A DNA stretch of 33,672 nucleotides, taken from IMG/VR virus record IMGVR_UViG_3300038701_002238, positions 1-33,672 of that record. One strand, 5' to 3'. The position numbers and the translations under genes were made by a program. Under the pieces are notes generated by a model. That model saw only the letters and a program-made list of their open reading frames with translations. It made no database searches and was not told where the DNA came from. Positions within the stretch are counted from its first letter, which is position 1. The number at the start of each line of letters is the position of its first letter. Source of the stretch: a virus. This document shows, piece by piece, positions 14,518 through 21,406 of the stretch.

Positions 14518-15193
14518 TTATTTGTTAGCTTCGCAAAAAGCACTCGCAAAACCGTAGGGAGTCATGCTCCTTAGTACCTTTCTTTTTGAGTACCCTGTTT
14601 TCTCACAATAACCTTCGGGTATGTTTTTCATATCAGCAAAATGTTCAACAATAGACACAAAATCTTTTGCCCCAGAGCTGTGAGTAATTTCCCTTGGTTT
14701 TACTGGATTTTTTTTAGGAATATTAAACATGCCCCACAATGCTGTTTTCTTGGTATAGGCATCGCCATGGTCACAGGGGTTAAACTTATAATATGGATCG
14801 CCTAAGAATCTATTTAAATAACCACTCGCCGGATTCTCTAAAGCCCAAAACTTTAGATAAGAATTATTCTTTCTGAATTTATCAAAATAACACTCGTTAA
14901 CAACACTTAGGCAAGAGTAAACAATATCCAAGCCAGCCCTTAAGTCTCTAGGTTCTTTTGCTGTTTTGTCGTTTCTAGCCAAAGAAAACATAGTACAAGG
15001 TGGCGCAAATAAGACACCATGAGGCTTTAAGGATACGCAGTAATCTTGAACTTCTTTTTTTTGTTATATCATAGTCTGGCAATGTCAAAACCCTAACATC
15101 ATAGCCTTTTTCTTTATATGGTAAAGACCAGGACCCTGTTCCACCACAAATATCTAATATAATTTTCTTGTTATTATCCATAATAATTTTCAT
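14518..15193 (-). pseudogene. C5-type DNA methyltransferase-like gene interrupted at an A8 run
   Basis: Two overlapping frames together encode one protein. The first (from 15193) holds motif I, I-L-D-I-C-G-G-T-G-S-W-S. The second continues with the PPC motif, F-A-P-P-C-T-M-F-S-L-A, then W-A-L-E-N-P and later conserved-looking blocks. Both are typical of a phage C5-cytosine methyltransferase family. The frame breaks at eight A residues on the coding strand (plus 15055-15062); removing one A, or a +1 shift, restores a single frame of about 220 codons. Seven A's would be in frame. Causes could be an indel error, true inactivation, phase variation or slippage. The ATG at 15193 overlaps the upstream TGA (ATGA), which supports this start. 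Confidence 0.8.
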
Positions 15194-15366
15194 CCTTTTA
15201 CATTGTTTTTAGTTAGGTGCCATTTATCGCAAAGACTGCACCTATAAGTACTTTTTAGTTTTTTATATTCTTTACTTACTTTTAACCACTTCATTTCTTT
15301 TAGAGCTTCTTCTCTGGTGTTGAAGCCTCTTTTGGTGATGTATTTTGAAGCGCAATTTTTTATCAA
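15190..15366 (-). CDS. 58-residue basic protein with CxxC...H motif
   Basis: A TTG start with a TTAGGG site 7-8 bp upstream gives a product of basic helix (R-E-E-A-L-K-E-M-K-W-L-K) followed by Y-R-C-S-L-C-D-K-W-H-L-T, a compact zinc-finger-like motif found in small phage proteins. Its TGA overlaps the methyltransferase ATG, so the two are probably translationally coupled. An ATT two codons earlier is an alternative start. Likely nucleic-acid binding, by inference. Confidence 0.65.
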   Translation of the reverse strand: MIKNCASKYITKRGFNTREEALKEMKWLKVSKEYKKLKSTYRCSLCDKWHLTKNNVKG

Positions 15367-15374
15367 AACAATCC

Positions 15375-15575
15375 CTAACCGTTTGTGTTGAAGTACTCTT
15401 GCGCATGTTTATGAATATCGCCATGGTTTAAATGATCTTCATCTGCACAATATTCTAAATAAGACTCTGCTTTTTCCAGTTGGCTTTCGAGTTCTGCAAT
15501 TTCTTTGTTTAGTTCAGCTATATGATTTTTTTTAAGCATTTCGTCTAAGTCTTTACTCCAAGCATCTTCACTCAT
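15375..15575 (-). CDS. Small coiled-coil protein
   Basis: 66 residues with an ATAGGAGA site. An acidic N terminus leads into heptads (I-A-E-L-N-K-E-I-A-E-L-E-S-Q-L-E-K-A-E) and an H-rich tail (H-L-N-H-G-D-I-H-K-H). The stop lies 8 bp before the next start. The histidines could bind metal. No family recognised. Confidence 0.62.
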   Translation of the reverse strand: MSEDAWSKDLDEMLKKNHIAELNKEIAELESQLEKAESYLEYCADEDHLNHGDIHKHAQEYFNTNG

Positions 15576-15672
15576 AAATTCTCCTATATAATCCTATTCC
15601 TTTTAATTCTGCACCTAGTACTCGCAGACTTATAACTTAAAACTCGTTAACCAATAACTAGGATATGGCATT

Positions 15673-15765
15673 TCATATTTGCCCCAATATTTTTAATAAT
15701 TGATAAACTACTGCAAGAGACACAATCGCTAGTAAGTATAAAATTGAGTTTTCTTTTTCGATCAT
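15673..15765 (-). CDS. 30-residue membrane peptide coupled to upstream peptidase gene
   Basis: The ATG overlaps the TGA of the metallopeptidase gene (ATGA), with a GAGG site 8-11 bp upstream. The product, M-I-E-K-E-N-S, then L-Y-L-L-A-I-V-S-L-A-V-V-Y, then Q-L-L-K-I-L-G-Q-I, is a single transmembrane helix with few flanking residues. Start overlap and a clean membrane helix support a real gene despite its size. About 100 bp with no gene follow before the next cistron. Confidence 0.55.
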   Translation of the reverse strand: MIEKENSILYLLAIVSLAVVYQLLKILGQI

Positions 15766-16358
15766 CTCAAAACCCTCACATTGCATCTATACCTCCAAGG
15801 CATGTACCAGATTCGTTTGCAAACTTTTTTTGTTTTAATTGGTTCAAGTGCTACAATATCTGCGCACAGTTCGACTGCATAATTTATAAAGTATGCAAAT
15901 GATTCTCTGAAAAAAGGGCCTGAATGTCTCGCGCCCATTGTATGCCCAACGCCTTCATGACCTAGGTTCGCTACAACCTTTATATCCTCCGTAGTGTCAA
16001 AGAATCTTGTGTTAATATGAATAGTTGGCTTGCCTGGATTCATATACCCCACAACTTTTGACCATAAGCGACCTTTAAAATCATCAATAATTAATTGTAA
16101 AACATAATCTTTTTTATTATTCCATTCTTCGTTGGCTTCCATAAGATATTTATAAATCTCTTCATTGGACATTTTTAAGAAAGGGGAGCCTTTACTTTCA
16201 CCCTTTAGCCATTTTTCTCTATCCATATTTAAAATTAAATTCTTAAATTTATCAGATTGAATTATTTGTAATAAATAATTTGCGCATCTCTCTGCTTTTT
16301 TACGTCTAAACTCTGTGTTGAGTTTTCTTGTATCAATTTCAATTCCCTTAATTTTCAT
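15762..16358 (-). CDS. Putative metallopeptidase with HExxxH motif
   Basis: 198 residues, helical in the N-terminal half. The active-site-like segment is L-G-H134-E-G-V-G-H139-T-M-G-A-R-H145. It resembles the metzincin pattern HExxHxxGxxH but has one extra residue between E and the second His, giving HExxxH as in TldD/PmbA-type peptidases, though nothing else resembles those. The following helix (E-S-F-A-Y-F-I-N-Y-A-V-E-L-C-A-D) would pack behind the site. It overlaps the HTH gene by 11 bp upstream. A peptidase role is inferred; it may be inactive or a new variant. Confidence 0.7.
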   Translation of the reverse strand: MKIKGIEIDTRKLNTEFRRKKAERCANYLLQIIQSDKFKNLILNMDREKWLKGESKGSPFLKMSNEEIYKYLMEANEEWNNKKDYVLQLIIDDFKGRLWSKVVGYMNPGKPTIHINTRFFDTTEDIKVVANLGHEGVGHTMGARHSGPFFRESFAYFINYAVELCADIVALEPIKTKKVCKRIWYMPWRYRCNVRVLR

Positions 16359-16548
16359 TTCTGAAATACTCCCTTAAGTCTGTCTTAAATTCTGTCATTA
16401 TCTTTTGAGTCATTTTATAACTTGGTTTGAGTAACCCTCGCTCAATCTTAGATAATGTGCCTTGAGGTAGATTGATTCTTTCTGAGAACTCTTTCTGCTC
16501 AAGGCCGTTATTTAATCTGAATAATTTTACCCAATTAGTTTTATCCAC
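16348..16548 (-). CDS. XRE-family HTH regulator
   Basis: 66 residues from GTG at 16548, chosen because GGAG sits 7 bp before it; longer ATG starts upstream lack a good site. The HTH core is L-E-Q-K-E-F-S-E-R-I-N-L-P-Q-G-T-L-S-K-I-E-R-G in the middle, followed by a short helix. It starts inside the end of the zinc-motif gene and overlaps the metallopeptidase gene, so the three are translated together. An HTH beside a metallopeptidase recalls ImmA/ImmR-type pairs, but the peptidase motif differs. Confidence 0.78.
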   Translation of the reverse strand: MDKTNWVKLFRLNNGLEQKEFSERINLPQGTLSKIERGLLKPSYKMTQKIMTEFKTDLREYFRNEN

Positions 16549-16753
16549 AATAAAGCTCCGCATGACCATTAAGCCATGTTTCATGAACTCGCTCGTTTTC
16601 CTTTTTGGCTTTTCTTTTCTTGTTTGCAGTGTTCCAGTCTAAGCACCTTGCGCATGACAAAGTTAAACCATCATTAGATTTGTCACTCATGTTAAAAAAT
16701 TCAATACTCTTTGGATAAAATTTCGCACAGTTTGTGCATTTTTTAATTTCCAT
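16541..16753 (-). CDS. Small CxxC-CxxC zinc protein
   Basis: 70 residues: C-T-N-C-A-K-F-Y-P near the start and C-A-R-C-L-D-W-N about 25 residues later, then a K/R-rich helix. This four-cysteine pattern, with S-x-E-F-F and D-G-L between the pairs, is the zinc finger found beside or fused to HNH nucleases; here no H-N-H residues follow. It may be a stand-alone DNA-binding remnant of such a nuclease. Confidence 0.7.
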   Translation of the reverse strand: MEIKKCTNCAKFYPKSIEFFNMSDKSNDGLTLSCARCLDWNTANKKRKAKKENERVHETWLNGHAELYCG

Positions 16754-16770
16754 ATTTCCCCCATATTCCT

Positions 16771-17175
16771 CTAGAAAGGTAAATCGTCACCGCTATAATT
16801 ATTATGATTATTCTCAAGAGGGGAGGTATCACCCTCCCCAGATTTCCCAGAATTATCAGAGTTGCCCCCGATAAATTGAACTGATAACGCTACAAACTCA
16901 CTAATATATTTTTTATTACCGTCTTTGTCTTCATATGATCTTGATGTGAATTTAGACTCAATATAAACTTCTTTGCCTTTTGAAATGTATTGCGCGCATA
17001 CTTCCGCTAATTTATTCCAAACAACAATATTCACAAATTGAGTACTTTCTTTTTCTCCGTATTTCTCGTTGATTGCTACTGAAAAATTGCAAACTGATTT
17101 TCCACTTGTAGTAGTTTTTAATTCTGGAGCCTGTGTCGCTCTGCCTATAAAAATACATTTGTTTAAATTAGCCAT
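16771..17175 (-). CDS. ssb: Single-stranded DNA-binding protein
   Basis: 134 residues from the ATG at 17175, which has an AGGAG site 5 bp upstream. An OB-fold SSB pattern is clear: N-K-C-I-F-I-G-R-A-T-Q-A-P-E-L near the start, F-V-N-I-V-V-W-N-K-L-A-E mid-domain and G-K-E-V-Y-I-E-S-K. After a Gly/Ser/Asn-rich linker the protein ends D-D-L-P-F, the acidic tip that recruits partner proteins. It would coat ssDNA during replication and ERF/exonuclease recombination. Confidence 0.95.
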   Translation of the reverse strand: MANLNKCIFIGRATQAPELKTTTSGKSVCNFSVAINEKYGEKESTQFVNIVVWNKLAEVCAQYISKGKEVYIESKFTSRSYEDKDGNKKYISEFVALSVQFIGGNSDNSGKSGEGDTSPLENNHNNYSGDDLPF

Positions 17176-17791
17176 TTTTACTCCTATAATTTTTAATACA
17201 CTTCGTTGCATCTATCTCTTCTTTAAATGAGCCGAGTCTCTTCTTTTTCTTATTTTCATAGACGACAACCTCCCATTTTTTGCTGGATCTACTAAAGTAA
17301 ACTCCTTGATGTTTTGATGTGCCTAGTTGTTTCAATCTCTTGTTTTTTGCTTGAATTTCCCATGTAGCCCAGCGACAATTTTTTGGATCGTAATTGCCCT
17401 CGTTATCGATCCTGTCAAGAGTTGTGTCCTTAGGCCTAACCCCCATGTCTGCTAAAAATTTCTCAAAACTGTTCCACCTAACACAAAATGATATTCCTCT
17501 TCCTCCATAGTTTTTATACTCGGGAACATTTTTATTGAGGCACCTGTTTTTCATCGAGCACCATGATTTATAGGTTGGTGTTCTCGACATATTGTGTTTG
17601 GATAGTTTTTCAACCCTCCTCTCAGTCCTTAAACACCCACAACTCAGAGAATATTTTCCAATTCCATCTTTTCTAATAAGTTTTTGCTTTCCACATTCGC
17701 AAGAGCATAAAACTTTTTCTCTGCTTGTTTTGGAGTTATACTCATTTAAATTATAAGTTAGCCTTCCTTCTTTTTTTGTTAACTTACTCAT
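17168..17791 (-). CDS. HNH endonuclease with AP2 DNA-binding domain
   Basis: 207 residues from the ATG at 17791, which has AAGGAG upstream and overlaps the preceding TGA (TGATG). An N-terminal Cys cluster (C-S-C-E-C-G, C-G-C) may bind zinc. The middle holds Y-G-G-R-G-I and L-D-R-I-D-N-E-G-N-Y-D-P-K-N-C-R-W-A-T, the HNH-family core of phage and plastid homing nucleases. The C terminus (about 158-205, K-H-Q-G-V-Y-F-S through L-G-S-F-K-E-E) is an AP2/ERF-like fold, which places this in the HNH-AP2 family. It overlaps the ssb start by 8 bp and is likely a mobile gene inserted in the replication operon. Confidence 0.9.
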   Translation of the reverse strand: MSKLTKKEGRLTYNLNEYNSKTSREKVLCSCECGKQKLIRKDGIGKYSLSCGCLRTERRVEKLSKHNMSRTPTYKSWCSMKNRCLNKNVPEYKNYGGRGISFCVRWNSFEKFLADMGVRPKDTTLDRIDNEGNYDPKNCRWATWEIQAKNKRLKQLGTSKHQGVYFSRSSKKWEVVVYENKKKKRLGSFKEEIDATKCIKNYRSKNG

Positions 17792-18360
17792 CAAGCACTC
17801 CTTAAATTTTTATTTTCTAATTCATCTAAATATCTTTTTCCCCAAGTTGGATAATTGGGGTTATTTTCTTTTTTACCTTTTTCACAAAAACAATTAAAAA
17901 CTCTATCAGCCATATAAGGTCGTATTTTTGAAGTAGCAAAAACTAATCCAATATCATTGCAGTGCTTACACTTTGACTGATTTAACCTTGATAATCCTGT
18001 CTTGATAGAATCCAATGCTTTTACGTTTCCATTAAGGCCCTGCATTAAACCTTTACTTATTTGCCCTAATTGCTCGGGCGTAAACATAGATTTAAATTCT
18101 TTTGATTCTTTGTTTTTTTGCTCGTTTCTATTTTGAACAATGAAAGGCTCAGCAATTTGCCTAAATTTAATTGGGGTAGGTGCATAACCACCTTGCATGA
18201 GTATTTCATCGCATACGCGCTTAAATTGATTTATCTTAAGAGTTTTCACTTGCTCATAAATTAATTGAACTTTTCTTTGAGAAAACTTATTAGCACCAAA
18301 CTCATCAACAATATCTTGAATGAGTGCTTGAAAGTTTATTCTTGGTAGGTATTCAGACAT
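17791..18360 (-). CDS. Replication-accessory protein with zinc motif
   Basis: 189 residues from the ATG at 18360 (GAGGTG upstream; overlaps the initiator stop). The N-terminal half is helical (I-Q-D-I-V-D-E-F-G-A, F-K-R-V-C-D-E-I-L). The C-terminal part has C-K-H-C-N-D-I-G and C-F-C-E-K-G, a four-Cys zinc site. Proteins of this layout sit next to phage replication initiators and may act as helicase loader or replisome partners. Function inferred from position. Confidence 0.72.
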   Translation of the reverse strand: MSEYLPRINFQALIQDIVDEFGANKFSQRKVQLIYEQVKTLKINQFKRVCDEILMQGGYAPTPIKFRQIAEPFIVQNRNEQKNKESKEFKSMFTPEQLGQISKGLMQGLNGNVKALDSIKTGLSRLNQSKCKHCNDIGLVFATSKIRPYMADRVFNCFCEKGKKENNPNYPTWGKRYLDELENKNLRSA

Positions 18361-19120
18361 TTGACACCTCTTCACTAGCGTTAACAAGTGCAAATAAATC
18401 AACCTTCGCGTTATTGCCCCCATATTGACCGTTTAAGACATCGATGATTTTTTCCTTATCGATTAACCAGTCAAGGGTGCAGACGAAGTTAGACGCTGAA
18501 TTTGAGCCATTTAAGAACGTGTCTGATTTGATGTGCTCAAAACAGTTTTCCCATGTTGCTATTTTCTTTAATTCTGGATTAAGTTTAAGTAATTCAAAAA
18601 AGTTTTTGGTTGTTTCAGATTTTAAACCGATTGAGGGTTTTAATTTTCCATTACCTGAACAAATAACATTCCAACTTTGACGAACATCATCAAAAATAGT
18701 TTTCTCGCTCGCCTTTAAAGAAAGAATATTATTCTTTTTCTCTTTCTTATTCTCTTTCTCTTTCTTACGCGCGTTTTGACCGCGCATAGACCGCGCTTTT
18801 TTGAAGTCTCTACTCATTAATTCTAACAAGATAGATGAGTCAAAAATATATTCACTATCATTTGAACTTATTTTCCAAACTGTTTCTACACTGTTTGAAA
18901 ACAAGAACGTCTCCATTTTGTTATAGGTTCTAAACCGTAACGTATCCTTTACGACCCTTTTTTTAACAGTTATAGATTTTGAATCTTCGCTAAATTTTTT
19001 CCCTAAAAGGCCCATCAAAAGCCAATATTTCCCAAAGCCATCAGTTCCAAATTCATCAAGTATCTCAGCAATGCTGTTGTTCTCTTCATGTGCATTTGTG
19101 TAAAATTTAATCCATTTCAT
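18353..19120 (-). CDS. Replication initiator / replisome organiser-like protein
   Basis: 255 residues. The N-terminal domain (M-K-W-I-K-F-Y, I-L-D-E-F-G-T-D-G-F-G-K-Y-W-L-L) matches the winged-helix start of phage and plasmid replisome organisers of the DUF4373 type. A very basic linker of K, R, E and N (about 110-135) joins it to a C-terminal helical part. The gene contains paired 11-bp-period repeats (18778-18796) next to a purine-rich tract that could be the origin. Its partner overlaps its 3' end. Confidence 0.82.
   Translation of the reverse strand: MKWIKFYTNAHEENNSIAEILDEFGTDGFGKYWLLMGLLGKKFSEDSKSITVKKRVVKDTLRFRTYNKMETFLFSNSVETVWKISSNDSEYIFDSSILLELMSRDFKKARSMRGQNARKKEKENKKEKKNNILSLKASEKTIFDDVRQSWNVICSGNGKLKPSIGLKSETTKNFFELLKLNPELKKIATWENCFEHIKSDTFLNGSNSASNFVCTLDWLIDKEKIIDVLNGQYGGNNAKVDLFALVNASEEVSNV
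18719..18796 (-). other. Candidate replication origin inside the initiator gene
   Basis: GACCGCGC occurs at 18778 and 18789 (11-bp period), next to a partly related CGCGCG, within an otherwise AT-rich region. On the coding strand this is followed by a nearly 50-base purine-rich run. Phages such as lambda and P22 place iterons plus a strand-asymmetric, easily melted tract in the initiator gene. Coding for a basic linker could also explain the bias, so this is only a candidate. Confidence 0.35.
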
Positions 19121-19169
19121 TTCTTAGCCTAATCCAATTCAATTTCTGTGTAATCTTCAAAATCTTCCA

Positions 19170-19796
19170 CTAGCTAACTCCCATGGCATCGATTGAATTT
19201 AATTTCTCAAGTCTTTTCTTAATTTCATCACTGCAAAAAATTAAATTCTCTTCTAATTGAGAAATGAATTTTTCGTCACGCTCTACGACAACGTGCAGGC
19301 CTCTTATTTCTGGATGATATGATCCAAAAATCCATTTTTTAAAGCCAGTGACCAACATAGAGCCTTGAACTTGTTGAAAATATTTCTGAGGTAATTTTCC
19401 AGATGATAAATAGGATAGATGATTGTGTGGAAGTGGGCATTTTAACTCTAAACCTATTTCGTTTTCTAAATCTAAAGCATCAGGGGAGCAACCAAAGCCA
19501 CCCTTGATAGATTCTAAAAAGCCACATGGTTCAAAATTATGGTCGTAAGCAAAATTAAAGAATTCTAATGCTTCACTCTCTAACTCTTTTCCTCTTAACA
19601 TAGCATCGCTTTGAAATGTCTCGTCAGGTTCACCTAATAATATTTCAGCCACTGCTCTATTAATAAGCTCTTCACTAGATGCAGATAATTTACCTGTTTT
19701 TGTGGTAATTTTATCAAATACCGAAGCCGTTAGCTTACCAAGTCTTGCTTGAAACCACTCGTCTGATCCTTGCTCACATTCTATTATCCTATACAT
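19170..19796 (-). CDS. YqaJ/lambda-exo-type recombination exonuclease
   Basis: 208 residues. The start, G-S-D-E-W-F-Q-A-R-L-G-K-L-T-A-S, is the signature of YqaJ viral recombinases. Metal ligands fit the PD-(D/E)xK fold: E72/E74 in G-K-E-L-E, D106 in C-S-P-D-A-L, and E117-x-K119 in L-E-L-K-C-P. It would resect 5' strands of dsDNA ends for the ERF annealing protein encoded just upstream; the two genes overlap by 13 bp. Together with SSB they form a complete phage recombination module. Confidence 0.93.
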   Translation of the reverse strand: MYRIIECEQGSDEWFQARLGKLTASVFDKITTKTGKLSASSEELINRAVAEILLGEPDETFQSDAMLRGKELESEALEFFNFAYDHNFEPCGFLESIKGGFGCSPDALDLENEIGLELKCPLPHNHLSYLSSGKLPQKYFQQVQGSMLVTGFKKWIFGSYHPEIRGLHVVVERDEKFISQLEENLIFCSDEIKKRLEKLNSIDAMGVS

Positions 19797-20512
19797 TGCA
19801 ACCTCTTCTGTTTGAGAAGATTTATAACTTTTTTCGCCTCTAAGAATGATAGAGCTTCTAGTGAATCTGTCTTTGCAAATTTGAGCACCTTTTTTAAGTC
19901 GGTGTCAGTGTTAGAGATTAGATTGTCAATTTCAGCTAATTGACTCTCACTAATAGTCATATCAATTGCTCTATTAGCATCATCATCTTCTTCGGCGGTA
20001 ACAATTCCAAGAGCGTTTTCAAGCGCAACTCTTTTTGCATAAGTCAGTGCTGATTTTGCCCTTTGGCTTGCATTCATTCTGTTGTCGTCATGTAGTGGGT
20101 TAAAGAAATATGAATACTCTTTTTCATGGCCACTTTTGTGATGAATTGTTGTTATTAATTTTCTAATTTCAGCTTGACCACTCTCTTCTACATTGAAGGA
20201 GTAGGCTAATCCCCATTTACTCAGTATAGGCTTTATTTGGAATACTATTTCATCTAATGGAGAGTAGTTATATTTTGTTTGGCTTCCAGTTTTCTTGGAA
20301 GTGAAGTCAATTTTCTTAATCCTTCTTATTATTGGGCACTCGGCTTGAAAACCAGAAAGGGCTATTTGGAAGTCTCCCTTTGCCTGCCTTTCTTCCATTT
20401 TTATCTGTAAATCCAAAAACTTCTCTAATCTTTCAGGATCAATGTCTTTTCTTTGCACTATTTCAACTAGTGCATTTTGCATGTTGTTGTTTTCATCTTT
20501 ACTATTACTCAT
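19784..20512 (-). CDS. erf: ERF-family single-strand annealing recombinase
   Basis: 242 residues from the ATG at 20512, with GAGGT upstream; an in-frame extension further upstream lacks a site. The ERF core is visible: F-L-D-L-Q-I-K-M-E-E-R, then K-Y-N-Y-S-P-L-D-E-I and I-K-P-I-L-S-K-W-G-L-A, followed by Q-R-A-K-S-A-L-T-Y-A-K-R and an acidic A-E-E-D-D-D segment. It anneals complementary strands during phage recombination and circularisation, with the exonuclease downstream. P22 Erf is the founding member. Confidence 0.93.
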   Translation of the reverse strand: MSNSKDENNNMQNALVEIVQRKDIDPERLEKFLDLQIKMEERQAKGDFQIALSGFQAECPIIRRIKKIDFTSKKTGSQTKYNYSPLDEIVFQIKPILSKWGLAYSFNVEESGQAEIRKLITTIHHKSGHEKEYSYFFNPLHDDNRMNASQRAKSALTYAKRVALENALGIVTAEEDDDANRAIDMTISESQLAEIDNLISNTDTDLKKVLKFAKTDSLEALSFLEAKKVINLLKQKRLQCIG

Positions 20513-20513
20513 T

Positions 20514-20687
20514 TTATACCTCACATTCTTTGCTACAAAAATTATGATTAGATTCCGCATCACTAATACTTGCATCAAATTTACAATTGCATTTTTCACA
20601 TGTTTCTATTATTTCTTGTCGCTCTTCATAACCATAAGGATCATAGTGGCGATTATATTCAGATTCTCTTTGTTCCCAATTATCCAT
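20514..20687 (-). CDS. 57-residue cysteine-motif protein
   Basis: ATG with a GAGGT site; overlaps the upstream gene by 8 bp and ends 1 bp before the erf ATG. The product is acidic (D-N-W-E-Q-R-E-S-E-Y) with C-E-K-C-N-C in the middle and C-S-K-E-C near the end, a probable small zinc finger. It is a good candidate for a regulatory or host-interaction protein of the early operon. Confidence 0.68.
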   Translation of the reverse strand: MDNWEQRESEYNRHYDPYGYEERQEIIETCEKCNCKFDASISDAESNHNFCSKECEV

Positions 20688-20976
20688 TTATTACCTCACT
20701 TGAAAGTTCGAGTTTTTGAATTTCTTTGGCCCAATATTCACGAGCAGTTTTCTTAATTTTTTCTTGTAAGCAAATAAACGCATAAGGATTCAAAGAGAAA
20801 AAATACTTTGCAGCATGAGAGCCTTTATCATTGTCATATATTTTAAAACTTTCTAATTTTGGCTGAAGTGTCTTTTCACAAAATGAACTCTCAGCAAGAA
20901 GAAGTAAGTTAAAAACTTCTCCATTAATTTCTAGTTTTTCATTTACTGAATGTGTTTCAACCCAATTTAAATCCAT
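20680..20976 (-). CDS. Early hypothetical protein
   Basis: 98 residues from the ATG at 20976 with an excellent GGAGG site; an ATG four codons earlier lacks spacing. Mixed alpha/beta, with E-I-N-G-E-V-F-N-L-L-L-L, then a helical C-terminal half. It is the second gene of the leftward early transcript and lies directly downstream of an operator copy. Family unknown. Confidence 0.7.
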   Translation of the reverse strand: MDLNWVETHSVNEKLEINGEVFNLLLLAESSFCEKTLQPKLESFKIYDNDKGSHAAKYFFSLNPYAFICLQEKIKKTAREYWAKEIQKLELSSEVING

Positions 20977-20989
20977 AAAAACCTCCAAA

Positions 20990-21024
20990 ATTTGCCGTAA
21001 AAATCCATTCTGTAAAAATTACAG
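20990..21024. promoter_or_regulatory. Operator region in front of the second early gene
   Basis: The palindrome CTGTAAAAATTACAG (21010-21024) matches 13 of 15 bases of the operator at 21375-21389. Next to it, ATTTGCCGTAAA (20990-21001) is the exact inverted repeat of TTTACGGCAAAT at 21322-21333. Two motifs shared with the switch region suggest that the repressor or Cro protein also controls expression here. Confidence 0.65.
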
Positions 21025-21087
21025 TTATATAAATAAATCCTGTTTTTGATTAAAGCCTCGTGCTATTTGTTTTGCGTCCCTCGTGGA

Positions 21088-21312
21088 CTAGGCTACTTGA
21101 TCTACTTCATCAAATAGCTCTTTAACATTTACCTTTAAAGCCTTGGCTAATTTAGTCATGCTGTTGGCAGACAGTGAATGACCATAATTACCCTTGTAAA
21201 GCTTTCTTACGATTGACTCTGATAATTCCGATTCGTAAGAAATTCTACTCAATTCTTTTCTTCCGTTCTTTTGTACTTGTTGCTCTAAAAGTTTCTTTAT
21301 TGTTTTCTTCAT
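21088..21312 (-). CDS. Cro-like HTH regulator
   Basis: 74 residues from the ATG at 21312. Residues about 20-65 form a Cro/C1-type HTH (L-S-R-I-S-Y-E-S-E-L-S-E-S-I-V-R-K-L-Y, then M-T-K-L-A-K-A-L-K-V-N-V-K-E-L-F). It is the first gene of the leftward early transcript and diverges from a larger HTH gene, which is the position of Cro in lambdoid switches. There is no obvious ribosome site at this ATG, and the longer frame upstream has none either. Confidence 0.8.
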   Translation of the reverse strand: MKKTIKKLLEQQVQKNGRKELSRISYESELSESIVRKLYKGNYGHSLSANSMTKLAKALKVNVKELFDEVDQVA

Positions 21313-21321
21313 GTGTAATAC

Positions 21322-21405
21322 TTTACGGCAAATCACGACGTAAATCAAGCTCGTGAACGACATAATATGGAGTTTTGTAATTTTTACAAGGGTTTAAGAT
21401 ATAAG
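21322..21405. promoter_or_regulatory. Divergent early/repressor promoter region with operator
   Basis: The operator TTGTAATTTTTACAA (21375-21389) is near-palindromic. A leftward promoter fits TTGTAA (complement of 21384-21389) with TATTAT (complement of 21362-21367), 16-bp spacing. A rightward one fits TTGTAA (21375-21380) with GATATA (21398-21403), 17-bp spacing, so the operator overlaps both -35 boxes. TTTACGGCAAAT at 21322-21333 is a further shared motif. The rightward message would begin at or near the ATG at 21407, implying a leaderless transcript. Confidence 0.65.
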
Positions 21406-21406
21406 T

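Noticed and set aside
19129-19170. A 13-codon GTG frame with a GGGAG site between the exonuclease and initiator genes
   Set aside because: Too short to judge; the ribosome-like site is also part of the exonuclease's last codons.
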